A stretch of DNA of 64,000 bases from positions 434,001-498,000 of the forward strand of contig NZ_MRYI01000003.1 of NCBI RefSeq assembly GCF_002260525.1, given 5' to 3'. Below the pieces are notes generated by a model. The model was not told the origin of the DNA. It was given only the letters and a program-made list of their open reading frames with translations, and searched no databases. Both the position numbers and the translations under genes were made by a program. This DNA is from Hahella sp. CCB-MM4. GTDB taxonomy: Bacteria; Pseudomonadota; Gammaproteobacteria; Pseudomonadales; Oleiphilaceae. This document shows positions 52,563-62,282 of this stretch, in pieces; the stretch's first letter is position 1, and every line of letters starts with the position of its first letter.

Positions 52563-54188
52563 ATGATCAGCGTGATTAAGCCCATGTCACCTGTTAGCTG
52601 CTTGCGCGGAGATTCGGCTGCTGGCTTGTCCACCGTCAGCAATGGGGCGCTACTCCCCTTGAAATGCCACTTGAAGGACATCCACACCTATTCAGATGCC
52701 ATTATCAACCGCTACCAGGGACGGCAACAGATTGTCTCCTCATACCCGGAGATGATCTTTCACTATCCACGCAAAATGATACTGAACAGCCTAACCCAAC
52801 GCCATACCTACATCGACAAACAGACCCACATTCACAACCTCATTTCCCCTCTGCATCAGGTCGTCAACAAACTTGTCTTGCTGCAAAGTGGTCGTACTCG
52901 TCTCCCGCTATCCAGCGGCAATCTATCGCTTGCAGAAAGCGGCACCAGAGCAATCCCTGGGCGCGTCTCGGTAAAATGGTTAGGTAAAGCGTTTCAACCG
53001 CCCGTCCCTCGCTCGTATCGACACGATTCGTTCCATAACCCGAAGTGGAACCAGGCACTACCGAGCACACTCATGAGGAAGAATCCGCCATCCTCTACCT
53101 CAATTCGCTTCACGCCTCTGCTACAACTGGCAAGTCGCATTGCGCTCAAACTTCTTTCTCAATACCGGGATAAAGTGGCAGGTAACCGCCATACCATAGA
53201 TTCAACTAGCGGCAGTCAATCCGCAAAGAGAGCCCCCAAAGCCCAGCAGCCAATAATCAGCCGCCCGTTGATACTCAATACCTTTAATAAGGATAGCCGG
53301 CATCACACTTCATATCTCTCAAGTTTGACTGACTACCTAAGCCGAAGAAACGAATCCCCTGGTGGGGATATTCTGGTTAAACAGTACGACAAGCAGTATC
53401 AGGACATTCGCCAATATCTGCCCTATACCCTATCCCGACATATGGACCCACACCTCCATGCACTCGTTGCGAAAAAGCATAGTATGGCGGACAAATATCT
53501 GCTAAAGAGCGATAGATCCGCCAACGAAGCCTCTTCGCAGGCAATCAGCACGCACATTGGGCAGATCCTGGACAAGCGCAACTTTCTAGCCACTAGTCAC
53601 TTTCTGGCCACAAATCACTTTCTGGCCACTAAAGGTACGATTCCCAACGTCCCCGAGCTCCAGCCTCCCACCGGGGAAAAAGGAAACTACCACTATTTAC
53701 GGAAGCACTTAACGCACCTGATACCACTTACAACCCGAAACAGCTCAACCACCATGACCGGAGGGGCGACCGCAGGAATATACTCCCCCCCGATGATCGT
53801 CCCACGAATGAGATTAGCGCTATCGCCGCAGCCACAATTGCCCGCAGGCAGCCAGTTGGAGACGACAGGCAAAAGCACCACGCCCACTATCCGCCTGCTT
53901 GATAAAACCAAGCAGGAGTTTATCTTCCGTAAAAAGGAGAGAGGCCCCGAGAGCAAGGCGCAGACACCCCGTGACAAACAGAGCGCGCTACGCACCCAAG
54001 AGTATAGCGGTGAAAAAGAGGCCAACATACCACCGCAGATAACACGCCAGGCGGCCCCACCTCAAGTGGTTAAGAGTCATCAGTTACCAGAGTTCACTCA
54101 GTTTCAGTTTCGTCAACTGGCAGATGAGGTATATAAGCTGATTAACCAGCGCCTGCGCTTTGAAAAACGCCGAAGAGGATTGCTCTGA
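52563..54188 (+). CDS. 541-aa basic eCIS protein of unknown function in the Afp6 position
   Basis: The start touches the tube stop (TAA-ATG) and the last base overlaps the LysM gene start, so the gene is embedded in the operon. The protein is Arg/Lys/His/Ser-rich, poor in acidic residues over most of its length, and low in regular hydrophobic core. Residues ~341-358 are three hexapeptide repeats of FLATxH type, encoded by three 18-bp repeats at 53583-53636. The last 30 residues form a helix, FRQLADEVYKLINQRLRFEKRRRG, a motif I recall at the ends of other eCIS proteins in this slot. In Afp and PVC this slot is filled by a very small protein. Its length and charge suggest a disordered scaffold. 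Confidence 0.75.
   Translation: MISVIKPMSPVSCLRGDSAAGLSTVSNGALLPLKCHLKDIHTYSDAIINRYQGRQQIVSSYPEMIFHYPRKMILNSLTQRHTYIDKQTHIHNLISPLHQVVNKLVLLQSGRTRLPLSSGNLSLAESGTRAIPGRVSVKWLGKAFQPPVPRSYRHDSFHNPKWNQALPSTLMRKNPPSSTSIRFTPLLQLASRIALKLLSQYRDKVAGNRHTIDSTSGSQSAKRAPKAQQPIISRPLILNTFNKDSRHHTSYLSSLTDYLSRRNESPGGDILVKQYDKQYQDIRQYLPYTLSRHMDPHLHALVAKKHSMADKYLLKSDRSANEASSQAISTHIGQILDKRNFLATSHFLATNHFLATKGTIPNVPELQPPTGEKGNYHYLRKHLTHLIPLTTRNSSTTMTGGATAGIYSPPMIVPRMRLALSPQPQLPAGSQLETTGKSTTPTIRLLDKTKQEFIFRKKERGPESKAQTPRDKQSALRTQEYSGEKEANIPPQITRQAAPPQVVKSHQLPEFTQFQFRQLADEVYKLINQRLRFEKRRRGLL
53583..53636 (+). repeat. Three 18-bp in-frame repeats within the 541-aa gene
   Basis: Three copies of the type TTTCTGGCCACTAATCAC run head to tail and encode FLATSH-FLATNH-FLATKG. 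Length is a multiple of three so copy-number change keeps the frame. Confidence 0.85.
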
Positions 54189-54820
54189 TGGTCAGTAAAG
54201 CCACTATCATCAATGTCGATAAAGGTAATGAAAAGCTCGAGGTGATGTTCAACCCAGAGGAGTATGAAGTCATTACCAGTGCTAAATACTCACAGAGCAA
54301 TGGCAACCTGCAATACAACCGTAGCGACCTGGAAGACTTTAGCGTTTCCCTGTTCTTTGATAGCTATGCCGAGGGCAGCGACATTCGTGATTACACCAAG
54401 AAAGTAGCTGATCTGGCGATTCCAACCATATCGGGAACGAATACTAAGCGTCCCCCGATATGCCTATTCAGTTGGGGCGGTTTCAGCTACCGGGGCGTTG
54501 TCAGCAAGGTTCAACAAAAGTTCACCATGTTTCTCTCTACCGGTGTACCGGTGAGAGCAGAGTTACAGGTGACGTTTACCTCCTGGCCCACAGACAAAGA
54601 GGAGAGTGACTACTCGGGCAAAGAGGCCTGCGTCAAATTCTGGGAGGTTAAATCCAGTGATAGACTCGATATTATCGCTAATGAAACCCTCAACAACCCT
54701 GCCCTATGGAGCCTGATAGCCGAGACCAATCGTATTGAGGACCCGTTAACGTTTCCCACAGCCAAGGACCTGGGAAGACAGTTATTGATCCCTGATATTG
54801 CCAATAAGGAGCCGCTGTAA
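54188..54820 (+). CDS. LysM-type baseplate/hub-associated protein (Afp7-like)
   Basis: 210 residues. N-terminal part MFNPEEYEVITSAKYSQSN and FDSYAEGSDIRDYTKKVADLA resembles T4 gp53-like eCIS proteins. The C-terminal LysM-like domain is WEVKSSDRLDIIANETLNNPALWSLIAETNRIEDPLTFPTAKDLGRQLLIP. It probably joins the tube to the baseplate hub. One-base overlap with the previous gene. Confidence 0.9.
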   Translation: MVSKATIINVDKGNEKLEVMFNPEEYEVITSAKYSQSNGNLQYNRSDLEDFSVSLFFDSYAEGSDIRDYTKKVADLAIPTISGTNTKRPPICLFSWGGFSYRGVVSKVQQKFTMFLSTGVPVRAELQVTFTSWPTDKEESDYSGKEACVKFWEVKSSDRLDIIANETLNNPALWSLIAETNRIEDPLTFPTAKDLGRQLLIPDIANKEPL

Positions 54821-54822
54821 CC

Positions 54823-55863
54823 ATGACGACACGTCAGATAGAAGTCCCAAATTTTGACATCTATCTCAACGGTAGCAAGCTGGCCAATGATGTCAAAAAA
54901 TACATTTCCTATGTGATGGTTAAGGATGACCTTGATATGCCCTCCTCCTTTAGCTTTCGCTATAGCACCGTCAATCTGTTGAAAGGGACATGGCAGGGAA
55001 TCGACCTGGATATGTTTGCCATTGGAGATCGTATCGACATATACCTGGGCATGGATAAAACCAAGGAGCTTATCTCCGGCTCAATCGACAGTTTAAACGT
55101 CACTTTCGGTGATGAATCCAGCGTGGAGATAAGCGGCTTCTCGTGGCTCCACAAGCTGACCTTCGGCACCATCACCAAGCAATATACGGAAAAGTCCGAT
55201 AGCGAAATCGCATCGGAAATCGCTACCCGTGAAAACCTTGCAGCAGAAGTGGACAGCACTGATACCCGATACGACAGCGTCATCCAGGATAACCAAAGTA
55301 ACTTCCAGTTCCTGCTGGAACGGGCGAAGCGTATCAGTTATGAGCTTGGCGCCACGGAAAAATCCCTTATTTTCAGACAATCACAGGAGAACAAATCTCC
55401 GGTTACAACGCTGAAATTCGGCATCAACCTATTTGACTTTTCCGTCACCGTTAACAATTTGAATCAGGGCAGCTCTGTCGAGGTGCGTGGTTGGGATATT
55501 TTCAAGAAAGAGGAGTTCTCAGGAAGTGCCAGTGAAGGAGATGAGGATAGCAAAATGGGTAAGTCTGAGAGCGGCTTCAAACTCTCCAGCGGCAAATCCC
55601 CCATCGTTTTACAAGCTTCCAATCCGGAAGATATCAGTAATGCCAAGAGTTTAGCCCGAGACAAATACAACGAGCTGCTACTTGATTTTATTACAGGCAA
55701 CGGGCAGTGCCTGGGCAATGTTGATATTCGAGCCGGAAAAACCATCGAAGTCCAGGGCATAGGAAAGAAGTTCAGCGGCATTTACTACATCAGTTCCGCT
55801 ACCCATACGCTTAACAGTGATTCTTATCAAACCCAGTTTGATGTGAAAAAGACAGCAATATAA
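54823..55863 (+). CDS. Baseplate hub protein, phage gpD-type (N-terminal half of Afp8)
   Basis: 346 residues. PNFDIYLNGSKLANDVKKYISYVMVKDDLDMPSSFSFRY, IGDRIDIYLGMDKTKELISGSI and FSWLHKLTFGTITKQYTEKSDSEIASEIA are typical of the late control gene D/VgrG N-terminal fold. RAGKTIEVQGIGKKFSGIYYISSATHTLNSDSYQTQFDVKKTAI closes the protein. In Afp and PVC the hub and spike are fused in one protein; here they are separate genes 10 bp apart. Confidence 0.92.
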   Translation: MTTRQIEVPNFDIYLNGSKLANDVKKYISYVMVKDDLDMPSSFSFRYSTVNLLKGTWQGIDLDMFAIGDRIDIYLGMDKTKELISGSIDSLNVTFGDESSVEISGFSWLHKLTFGTITKQYTEKSDSEIASEIATRENLAAEVDSTDTRYDSVIQDNQSNFQFLLERAKRISYELGATEKSLIFRQSQENKSPVTTLKFGINLFDFSVTVNNLNQGSSVEVRGWDIFKKEEFSGSASEGDEDSKMGKSESGFKLSSGKSPIVLQASNPEDISNAKSLARDKYNELLLDFITGNGQCLGNVDIRAGKTIEVQGIGKKFSGIYYISSATHTLNSDSYQTQFDVKKTAI

Positions 55864-55873
55864 GGCAAATAAG

Positions 55874-56551
55874 ATGGATGAACTTCTCAACTCGGAACTG
55901 ACAGATCAACCACTGATGCATGGCGTTATCAATGCACTGGTTACCGATAACAAAGATCCCAAAAATCTGGCCAGGGTAAAGGTACGCTACCCATTGCTGA
56001 ACAATACTCTGGAATCAGACTGGATACGCATTGCCTGCCTAATGTCAGGAAAAGACAGAGGCAGTTATTTTCTCCCAGAGGTAGGTGATGAAGTGTTGGT
56101 TGCCTTTCAGTTTGGTGATATCAACACCCCTTACATTATCGGTGCACTATATAACGGTGTGGATACCCCACCGCAAAACAATCAAGACGGTGAAAATAAT
56201 ATTCGTGAGATCAAATCCCGCAGCGGGCATGTTATACGCTTTGACGACAAATCCTCCGCGGAAAAGATTGAAATTATCGATAAAACAACCAACAACAAAA
56301 TAGTGATTACCAGCAACGACAACACCATTAGCATCAGCAGTGATAAGGATATTAAGCTCGAAGCACCAAAGGGAACCGCCTCCATCAATGCCAAAGATAT
56401 CGCGCTTAACGGCACCAGCTCCATTTCACTGAAGGGAGGACAAATCAAGCTAAACGCTGACACCTCACTCACTATGGAATCGGGAGCTACCACTGAAATG
56501 AAAGCAGGAGCAACAGTGACAATCAAGGGCGTTACTATCAACCTTAACTAA
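55874..56551 (+). CDS. Baseplate spike protein, gpV/gp5-type (C-terminal half of Afp8)
   Basis: 225 residues. An OB-fold domain (MHGVINALVTDNKDPKNLARVKVRYPLL, SDWIRIACLMSG, FLPEVGDEVLVAFQFGDINTPYIIGALYNG) is followed by EIKSRSGHVIRFDDKSSAEKIEI and a repetitive beta-helix needle (ISSDKDIKLEAPKGTASINAKDIALNG...). It forms the trimeric puncturing spike under the tube and carries the PAAR tip encoded next. Confidence 0.95.
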   Translation: MDELLNSELTDQPLMHGVINALVTDNKDPKNLARVKVRYPLLNNTLESDWIRIACLMSGKDRGSYFLPEVGDEVLVAFQFGDINTPYIIGALYNGVDTPPQNNQDGENNIREIKSRSGHVIRFDDKSSAEKIEIIDKTTNNKIVITSNDNTISISSDKDIKLEAPKGTASINAKDIALNGTSSISLKGGQIKLNADTSLTMESGATTEMKAGATVTIKGVTINLN

Positions 56552-56610
56552 GCACTAAATCAACCTTAACTAAGTGAGAGAACGCACTAACGATACTTAA
56601 GGAGAAGACA

Positions 56611-57006
56611 ATGGGGATGCCAGGTGCAAAGCAAGGAGATCAGGTGGTGGCAGTCGATACACATATCGTACTGATACCATCGCCAGGCGGGCCCATTCCG
56701 ACTCCGCTCCCCAATCCGTTCAATGGCATTATCAATGAAAGCCTGAGCAGCAATGTCAAAATTATGGGAATGCCGGCAGCTACTGTGGGCTCGGTCGCTA
56801 ATAACATCCCGCCACATATTCCTGTCGGAGGCCCCTTCCAGACACCACCCAGCAACCGTGGCAAGATCATCATGGGCAGCGCAACGGTCTTTATCAATAA
56901 CAAAATGGCCGCTCGTGCCGGTGACACCGCCCTGACCTGTAATGATCCCACAGAACTACCCATTGGCACGGTTATCGCGGTCAGTACAGTATTAATTGGT
57001 GGTTAA
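56611..57006 (+). CDS. PAAR-like spike tip protein (Afp10-like)
   Basis: 131 residues; AAGGAG 7 nt before ATG. MGMPGAKQGDQVVAVDTHIVLIPSPGGPIPTPLPNPFNGII, GMPAATVGSVANNIPPHIPVGGPFQTPPSNRGKIIMGSATVFINNKMAARAGDTALTCNDP show the short PAAR-type repeats and the metal-site His/Cys residues (DTHI, HIPV, TCND). It sharpens the spike tip and can carry effectors. Here no C-terminal effector extension is present. Confidence 0.92.
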   Translation: MGMPGAKQGDQVVAVDTHIVLIPSPGGPIPTPLPNPFNGIINESLSSNVKIMGMPAATVGSVANNIPPHIPVGGPFQTPPSNRGKIIMGSATVFINNKMAARAGDTALTCNDPTELPIGTVIAVSTVLIGG

Positions 57007-57008
57007 CG

Positions 57009-57404
57009 GTGGATAAAAACTTTCTAGGCAATGGTGTCAACTATCCCTTCAGCTTTAGCAAAGGGATAGTAAAAAGTTCCGAAGGCGATGATCTTATCGC
57101 CCAATCCATCATGCAGATACTAAGCACCCGCAAAGGCGAGCGGGTGATGCGCCCGGATTATGGCTGTGGCATAAACGAGTTGGTCTTTGAGGCCAATAAC
57201 ACCGCATTGGCGACACAATTTGAGTTCCTGGTGCAGGATGCCATCGGCAAGTTTGAGCCTCGGGTGGAGTTGACATCAGTCAGAGTGGAAAAGGATGCGC
57301 ACAACGGCAATCAGCTCAACATATGCCTGGAATATATTGTTAAAGCCGTTAACTCATCCAGAAACCTGGTTTATCCCTTCTACTTGCAAGGTACCTCGTC
57401 GTGA
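57009..57404 (+). CDS. Baseplate wedge protein, GPW/gp25 family (Afp9-like)
   Basis: 131 residues from GTG, 2 bp after the PAAR stop. LGNGVNYPFSFSKGIVKSSEGDDLIAQSIMQILSTRKGERVMRPDYGCGINELVFEANNTAL contains the family's GERxMRPDYGxxI motif. gp25-type proteins initiate sheath assembly on the baseplate. It overlaps the next gene by 4 bp (GTGA). Confidence 0.95.
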   Translation: MDKNFLGNGVNYPFSFSKGIVKSSEGDDLIAQSIMQILSTRKGERVMRPDYGCGINELVFEANNTALATQFEFLVQDAIGKFEPRVELTSVRVEKDAHNGNQLNICLEYIVKAVNSSRNLVYPFYLQGTSS

Positions 57405-60400
57405 ATCAGGACCCGGATCAGTGGCCGCTATCGCCAGGTAAAGTGGATCCGAGAAGCACTGCGGATATTTACCAGCAGGCGCTTGCCCTGGCGAAAATCT
57501 ACTGTCCACAATGGAGCAACATCAACCAGCTTGAGGTGGATGAAGAGGACATCGGTGTTGTCCTGTTAAAACTGTTTGCGCAGCTAAGCAATACCTTATC
57601 ACGGCGCTTCAACCTCATCCCCCATAAACAGCTATTAAGCTTTTATCAATTTCTTGGTCTGCAAGAGCAACTCCCCAAACCGGCACAGGTTCTTCTTTCC
57701 TATGAACTCTCGACCGATGTTACTCAGCCCGTAGTCATTCCCACGGGTTCGCAAGTTGCTTCCGCCAAAGACCAAAAGGTTATCTATGAAACCATAACCC
57801 CGCTTAATGCCACCAATATCCCGCTAATGGCAGCGTATACCATTTCCCCCGTTGATGATGGCTATATCGATTTGAGTGGCGTCGTCCTATCCAGGAATCA
57901 GTTGTTCAGCATTTTTGGCAGCAGCACCCAATACAAAGAAGAAATGCCGGAAAGCAGCATCGTGCCCTTCACCCATACACTCCATTTAAGCAGCAAATAT
58001 TTTGACTACCACACCCCTGCCGCCCTGGTATTGAATATTACCTTCGCAGCCCCTTTTGATGAGCAGATAGCGAGTGATATTGATACGCTTTTTCGCTGGT
58101 TTATCTATGACGACAAGGGAGAGCGCCAGTTCCTGAATCCGGCGCCGCTGACCACAGTATCCGGCTCACTTTTGTCCCTTAGCTTTACCAAGTTACTTAT
58201 TCCTGCAGCCATCGTAGAGGGACAACTCTGCAACTGGCTGGGTTGTCAGCTAAACCAAGATAAGATTCCCCTGCTTGATCAGCTGTCATCTCAACAGAGC
58301 AAGCAACAGAGCAGGCAACAGAGACATGCCAGCCTGGTAGGGCCGGAACAACCTCTGCTCGCACAAATCACGGATATAAAATTTGACCTTAGCGCCAGCA
58401 ATCTTGCCTGGGACAAATTGTTTGTCAATGACGGGGAGGTTAGTGCACAAAAAGGCTTCTACATCTTTGGAAATAATCCAGCGGTAATGGACACCTTCTA
58501 CTTCGGCAATAATGAAGCCTTCATCGAGGGATTTGAAGTCACCCTCTCCATGAACGTTAATCCGGGAAAAGGCAGTGATGACCTGAAGCTGGCATGGCAA
58601 TATTGGGACGGCGAAGAGTGGCTTGATCTGCAAAGCAATACCACCGTCGAAAAATATGATAATGGCGCATGGCAACCCATCCCAAACCAGCAGATGATCT
58701 CCTTTGAGAGCGACACCACCTCTGTGAGCGATAGTACCTCGGCAACAGAGATAACCATTCGTTTCATCTGCCCGGCAATTGAGCAAACGAAAATAAACGA
58801 AGTGGCAAGTCGCTGGATAAGAATAAGGATCTTACAAGGAGACTACGGTAGCCGCTATGTGCTAACCCCCATCAATCTGGATGAACAACAACAGTTGGGG
58901 AACGACCTGAATTCAGAGCTGGTCAAACTAAGCAACAACTGGCAATCAGATGTGATACCGGACCAGAGTAACTTTCTACTCTATGAGTTGATGAAGCTGG
59001 CGAATTTTGAGAACAAAAACGTATCCTTGGAGAAAGGCTTCTTCTCTGCGCTTACCGACCTCATTACCGGCGATCCCTTAAAAGCACTGGAAAATCTACT
59101 GAAGAAATCTTCTGTCGATGATCTCTTCAACTACGACAAGGTTGTCACGGTCAAGGGGGCAGAAAATATCCTCAATGACTCCGGACTGAACAAGGTTAAT
59201 CCCTCGCTGGACAGCAACATGGAGAAATACCTCTCCGAGAACATAACACTGGAGACCATTCTCAAATACCTTTCTGAACAAGGGTGGACCATCGCCAGCA
59301 AGAAAGACTGCGTCCCCCCGTACATGAATCAGATGACACTACAGTATAAAAAGAGCGCTGCAACGATCTCTGACACCATCACAAATAATAATTTTACGAT
59401 CAAGGTTAACCCACCATTGCCCTTCTATCCGTTTTACAAAATCTGTGGGACACCGCTTTTTTATCTCGGTTTTAGCGGCCTGCCGTGTGAACAATTCTGG
59501 ACAGCATACTTCTCTTTCTCCATTCCCAATCCGTCAAAACCGACCATTAATACCCAGAACTATGACGTACTCTATGAATACTATTCAAATCAGGGCTGGG
59601 AATCCCTGCCTGTCGACATCGACCAGACGGAAGGGTTAATAAAAAGCGGTATTATTACCTGGAAGCTACCAGACGCGGCCACTCCTCTCACCCTCTTTGC
59701 ACTGGATAAGCCGCTGTGGTGGGTTCGATTTACCTTAGTACTCAGGCCCTTGCCAAAAGTAGATGACAGTGTAGAAGAGGCTGGAGATAACAAAGATAAA
59801 AAGTCTCAGGCGGAAGCACCTATCGGCATTGAGATGAAAGGCATCTATCCCAACTCAGTGTGGGCGGAGGGCTATACAACAGAATACAACAAGGTTTTAG
59901 GGACCAGTAACAAGACCGCCAATCAACAATTTCAAATCACCCCCTATCTGGTTTACCCCGAACAAAAGATAGAGATCAGAGAGAGCACCTATCCCGAACC
60001 CGACCAAGCTAAAATCATCAAGCTGGAGGAAGGTGCTGATGCGATCCGTATCGTCGACAACGGAGGGGTGCAGGAGATATGGGTATGCTGGCATGCCGTA
60101 CCGAATCTAAGGCTCTCCACTCCTAAGTCAAGGCACTACACCATTGACTACGAAACCGGCACCATTCAGTTTGGCAACGGCGTACAGGGAATGATCCCCC
60201 CAGGATTGAAAAACAACATTGTCGCCGCAGAGTTTCGCCGTGGGAACAACAATGCGGATATGCCAAGTGCAAACCAGCTCACTAAGCTGCTTAAAAACAT
60301 CCCGAACGTAAAATCAGTCACAAATTATGAGGATGCCTACGGAAAACAGGGCCAGGAAACGATAGAGCAATTCCTGGAGCGCATTCCCAAAAACATAAAA

Positions 60401-61084
60401 ACCCGGGACCGGGCGGTAACATTAGAGGACTTTCAATTACTGGCGCTTCAGTCGACCAATCTGGTTGCCCGGGCCAGCTGTTATCAGAATAAAACCACCC
60501 CCCACTATATCGAGGTGATTATTGTTCCAAGTCACCAGTACGGCAGCTACTACCCAGGTGCCCAGCTAACGGAAAACGTACTCAATTATCTTCAGGATAG
60601 GGCCCTGCCGACACTCAAGCAGCAGATTATCATCCGTGCCCCCGACTACCAGAAGATAGATGTCCATGCCACCATCGTCATCCAAAGCGGATTTACCCAA
60701 ACATCGGTTTACTCTGACCTGCAAGCCGCGCTCAGCCAGTTTTTTGATCCGGTGGAAGGGCAATACGATAGCAAGGGATGGGACTTCGCCTCGACAATTT
60801 ACACCTCACAGGTAAACGGAGTAATCCTCAACGTACCAGGTGTTACCGGAGTCTATTCATTGAAAGTGCTCCCCTATTTGGCTGATAGCGGTACAACATC
60901 ACCGGTACCTGAGAATGGCCCAGGCCCTGCTAATGATCCGCAGATAGATGACGACAACAGCCACGGACAAACACTAAACTTTATCAAACTCAACAGCAAA
61001 ACTCTGCCGCTGCCTGGCAACTTCGACATCCAGTTTGAAGAGCCTGCTGCACCACCTGCACAGGGAGGTGGCAATGGCGATTGA
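57401..61084 (+). CDS. Large baseplate assembly protein (Afp11-like, TIGR02243-type)
   Basis: 1227 residues from GTG overlapping the gp25 stop. N-terminal ADIYQQALALAKIYCPQWSN and DIGVVLLKLFAQLSNTLSRRFNLIPHKQLLSFYQFLGLQ are typical. The middle has long beta-rich insertions with YWDGEEWLDL and YEYYSNQGWESLPVD repeats. The C-terminal baseplate-J-like part holds RDRAVTLEDFQLLALQST, VARASCYQNKTTPHYIEVIIVP and VNGVILNVPGVTGVYSLKVLPY. It forms the baseplate wedge. Its size is at the large end for the family, mainly by the central insertions. Confidence 0.92.
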   Translation: MNQDPDQWPLSPGKVDPRSTADIYQQALALAKIYCPQWSNINQLEVDEEDIGVVLLKLFAQLSNTLSRRFNLIPHKQLLSFYQFLGLQEQLPKPAQVLLSYELSTDVTQPVVIPTGSQVASAKDQKVIYETITPLNATNIPLMAAYTISPVDDGYIDLSGVVLSRNQLFSIFGSSTQYKEEMPESSIVPFTHTLHLSSKYFDYHTPAALVLNITFAAPFDEQIASDIDTLFRWFIYDDKGERQFLNPAPLTTVSGSLLSLSFTKLLIPAAIVEGQLCNWLGCQLNQDKIPLLDQLSSQQSKQQSRQQRHASLVGPEQPLLAQITDIKFDLSASNLAWDKLFVNDGEVSAQKGFYIFGNNPAVMDTFYFGNNEAFIEGFEVTLSMNVNPGKGSDDLKLAWQYWDGEEWLDLQSNTTVEKYDNGAWQPIPNQQMISFESDTTSVSDSTSATEITIRFICPAIEQTKINEVASRWIRIRILQGDYGSRYVLTPINLDEQQQLGNDLNSELVKLSNNWQSDVIPDQSNFLLYELMKLANFENKNVSLEKGFFSALTDLITGDPLKALENLLKKSSVDDLFNYDKVVTVKGAENILNDSGLNKVNPSLDSNMEKYLSENITLETILKYLSEQGWTIASKKDCVPPYMNQMTLQYKKSAATISDTITNNNFTIKVNPPLPFYPFYKICGTPLFYLGFSGLPCEQFWTAYFSFSIPNPSKPTINTQNYDVLYEYYSNQGWESLPVDIDQTEGLIKSGIITWKLPDAATPLTLFALDKPLWWVRFTLVLRPLPKVDDSVEEAGDNKDKKSQAEAPIGIEMKGIYPNSVWAEGYTTEYNKVLGTSNKTANQQFQITPYLVYPEQKIEIRESTYPEPDQAKIIKLEEGADAIRIVDNGGVQEIWVCWHAVPNLRLSTPKSRHYTIDYETGTIQFGNGVQGMIPPGLKNNIVAAEFRRGNNNADMPSANQLTKLLKNIPNVKSVTNYEDAYGKQGQETIEQFLERIPKNIKTRDRAVTLEDFQLLALQSTNLVARASCYQNKTTPHYIEVIIVPSHQYGSYYPGAQLTENVLNYLQDRALPTLKQQIIIRAPDYQKIDVHATIVIQSGFTQTSVYSDLQAALSQFFDPVEGQYDSKGWDFASTIYTSQVNGVILNVPGVTGVYSLKVLPYLADSGTTSPVPENGPGPANDPQIDDDNSHGQTLNFIKLNSKTLPLPGNFDIQFEEPAAPPAQGGGNGD

Positions 61085-62282
61085 AATACCGAATCTTGAT
61101 GATCTCAGCTATCAACAACTAGTAGATGAATTGGTTCGTTCAATCCCCCAATACTCAAGCGATTGGACGGACTTCAATCCATCAGATCCCGGTATCACAC
61201 TGCTGGAGCTATTAAGCTGGGTAAGCGAATCCCTGTTGTACCGGGCCAATACCATTACCGATCTGAGCTACTACAACTACCTGAAGCTGATTGTCGGCGA
61301 GCAATCCTATCCTCCAGAAGACAAATATCACACTGTTCTGCTGGATGCTGTAGAAAACTGGCCCATCCCCCAGACGGAAGAGGGTATTGCCGACGTCGCC
61401 TCCAAGGTCCAGGCATACTGGACATCCAGCAACAGAGCGATTGCGGAAGTGGACTATATGGCTCTCTCAGTAGATGCCTACTACACCGAAGAGGCTCGAC
61501 AAAAGGGCGTCCTTCCCGACAACAGCATTAACTATCGTCAACTGGATTTAGATCACCTTCAACAGCTCAGACGAATCTTTATCGATGCCGATGTCCAAGT
61601 CTGCAGTGCAGAGACGGTAAAGCGTATCGATATTATCGTCAACACCGCTCCTGATATCTCATATACCGAAAACGATTTTGGCCCCCCAGCTCAGCAGGAT
61701 AACCAGGATTTCCAGCTAAACGTACCACAGATGCTGATGGCGATTAAAAATTTCATTGTACCGAGAAGAGCGCTAGGCACCCTGCTTCAAGTACGGCAGG
61801 TGCACTACACCAATATCGACTTAATGGTCCATATCAAATTCAGCAGCTCTAGCAGGTCAGAACTGGTGATCAGTGCGATCAAGCGAAAAATAAACCAATA
61901 TGTCAGCCCCTTCTACGGGGGACGCAACAATAACGGCTGGCCGTTGGGAGACCCCTTGGTCAGCTTCGACCTTATTCGCCTGATTGGCGAAGTGGACGGC
62001 GTCGAAATGGTGGATCGCGTCCTTCTCCACAGTTACAAACCAGTTCCCACTAGCCCGGGACAATCCTCTGATCAGCAAAAGAGCGTTGAAATAGTGGATA
62101 ACAAAAAGGAGATGCAGAAACTGGTAAAGGTTGTGAGAGCTGAAGATATCCAGAATCCAGCGTTCTCATCGGTGATCGTTAAAGAACTTATCGGCACCGT
62201 TAACACTGAAGTGGTAGCACTGGCGCTGAATTCGCAAAGCGATCTTCAATCAAATAATCATCAAACAGGAGACGGGCTATGA
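61074..62282 (+). CDS. Baseplate J/gp47-like protein (Afp12-like)
   Basis: About 402 residues from ATG at 61074, with GGGAGG 5 nt ahead. The frame is open 13 codons upstream but without a ribosome site. IEIPNLDDLSYQQLVDELVRSIPQYSSDWTDFNPSDPGITLLELLSWVSESLLYRANTIT is diagnostic for these proteins. The C-terminal IRLIGEVDGVEMVDRVLLH matches baseplate J. It overlaps the previous gene by 11 bp and the next by 4 bp, indicating coupled translation. Confidence 0.92.
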   Translation: MAIEIPNLDDLSYQQLVDELVRSIPQYSSDWTDFNPSDPGITLLELLSWVSESLLYRANTITDLSYYNYLKLIVGEQSYPPEDKYHTVLLDAVENWPIPQTEEGIADVASKVQAYWTSSNRAIAEVDYMALSVDAYYTEEARQKGVLPDNSINYRQLDLDHLQQLRRIFIDADVQVCSAETVKRIDIIVNTAPDISYTENDFGPPAQQDNQDFQLNVPQMLMAIKNFIVPRRALGTLLQVRQVHYTNIDLMVHIKFSSSSRSELVISAIKRKINQYVSPFYGGRNNNGWPLGDPLVSFDLIRLIGEVDGVEMVDRVLLHSYKPVPTSPGQSSDQQKSVEIVDNKKEMQKLVKVVRAEDIQNPAFSSVIVKELIGTVNTEVVALALNSQSDLQSNNHQTGDGL

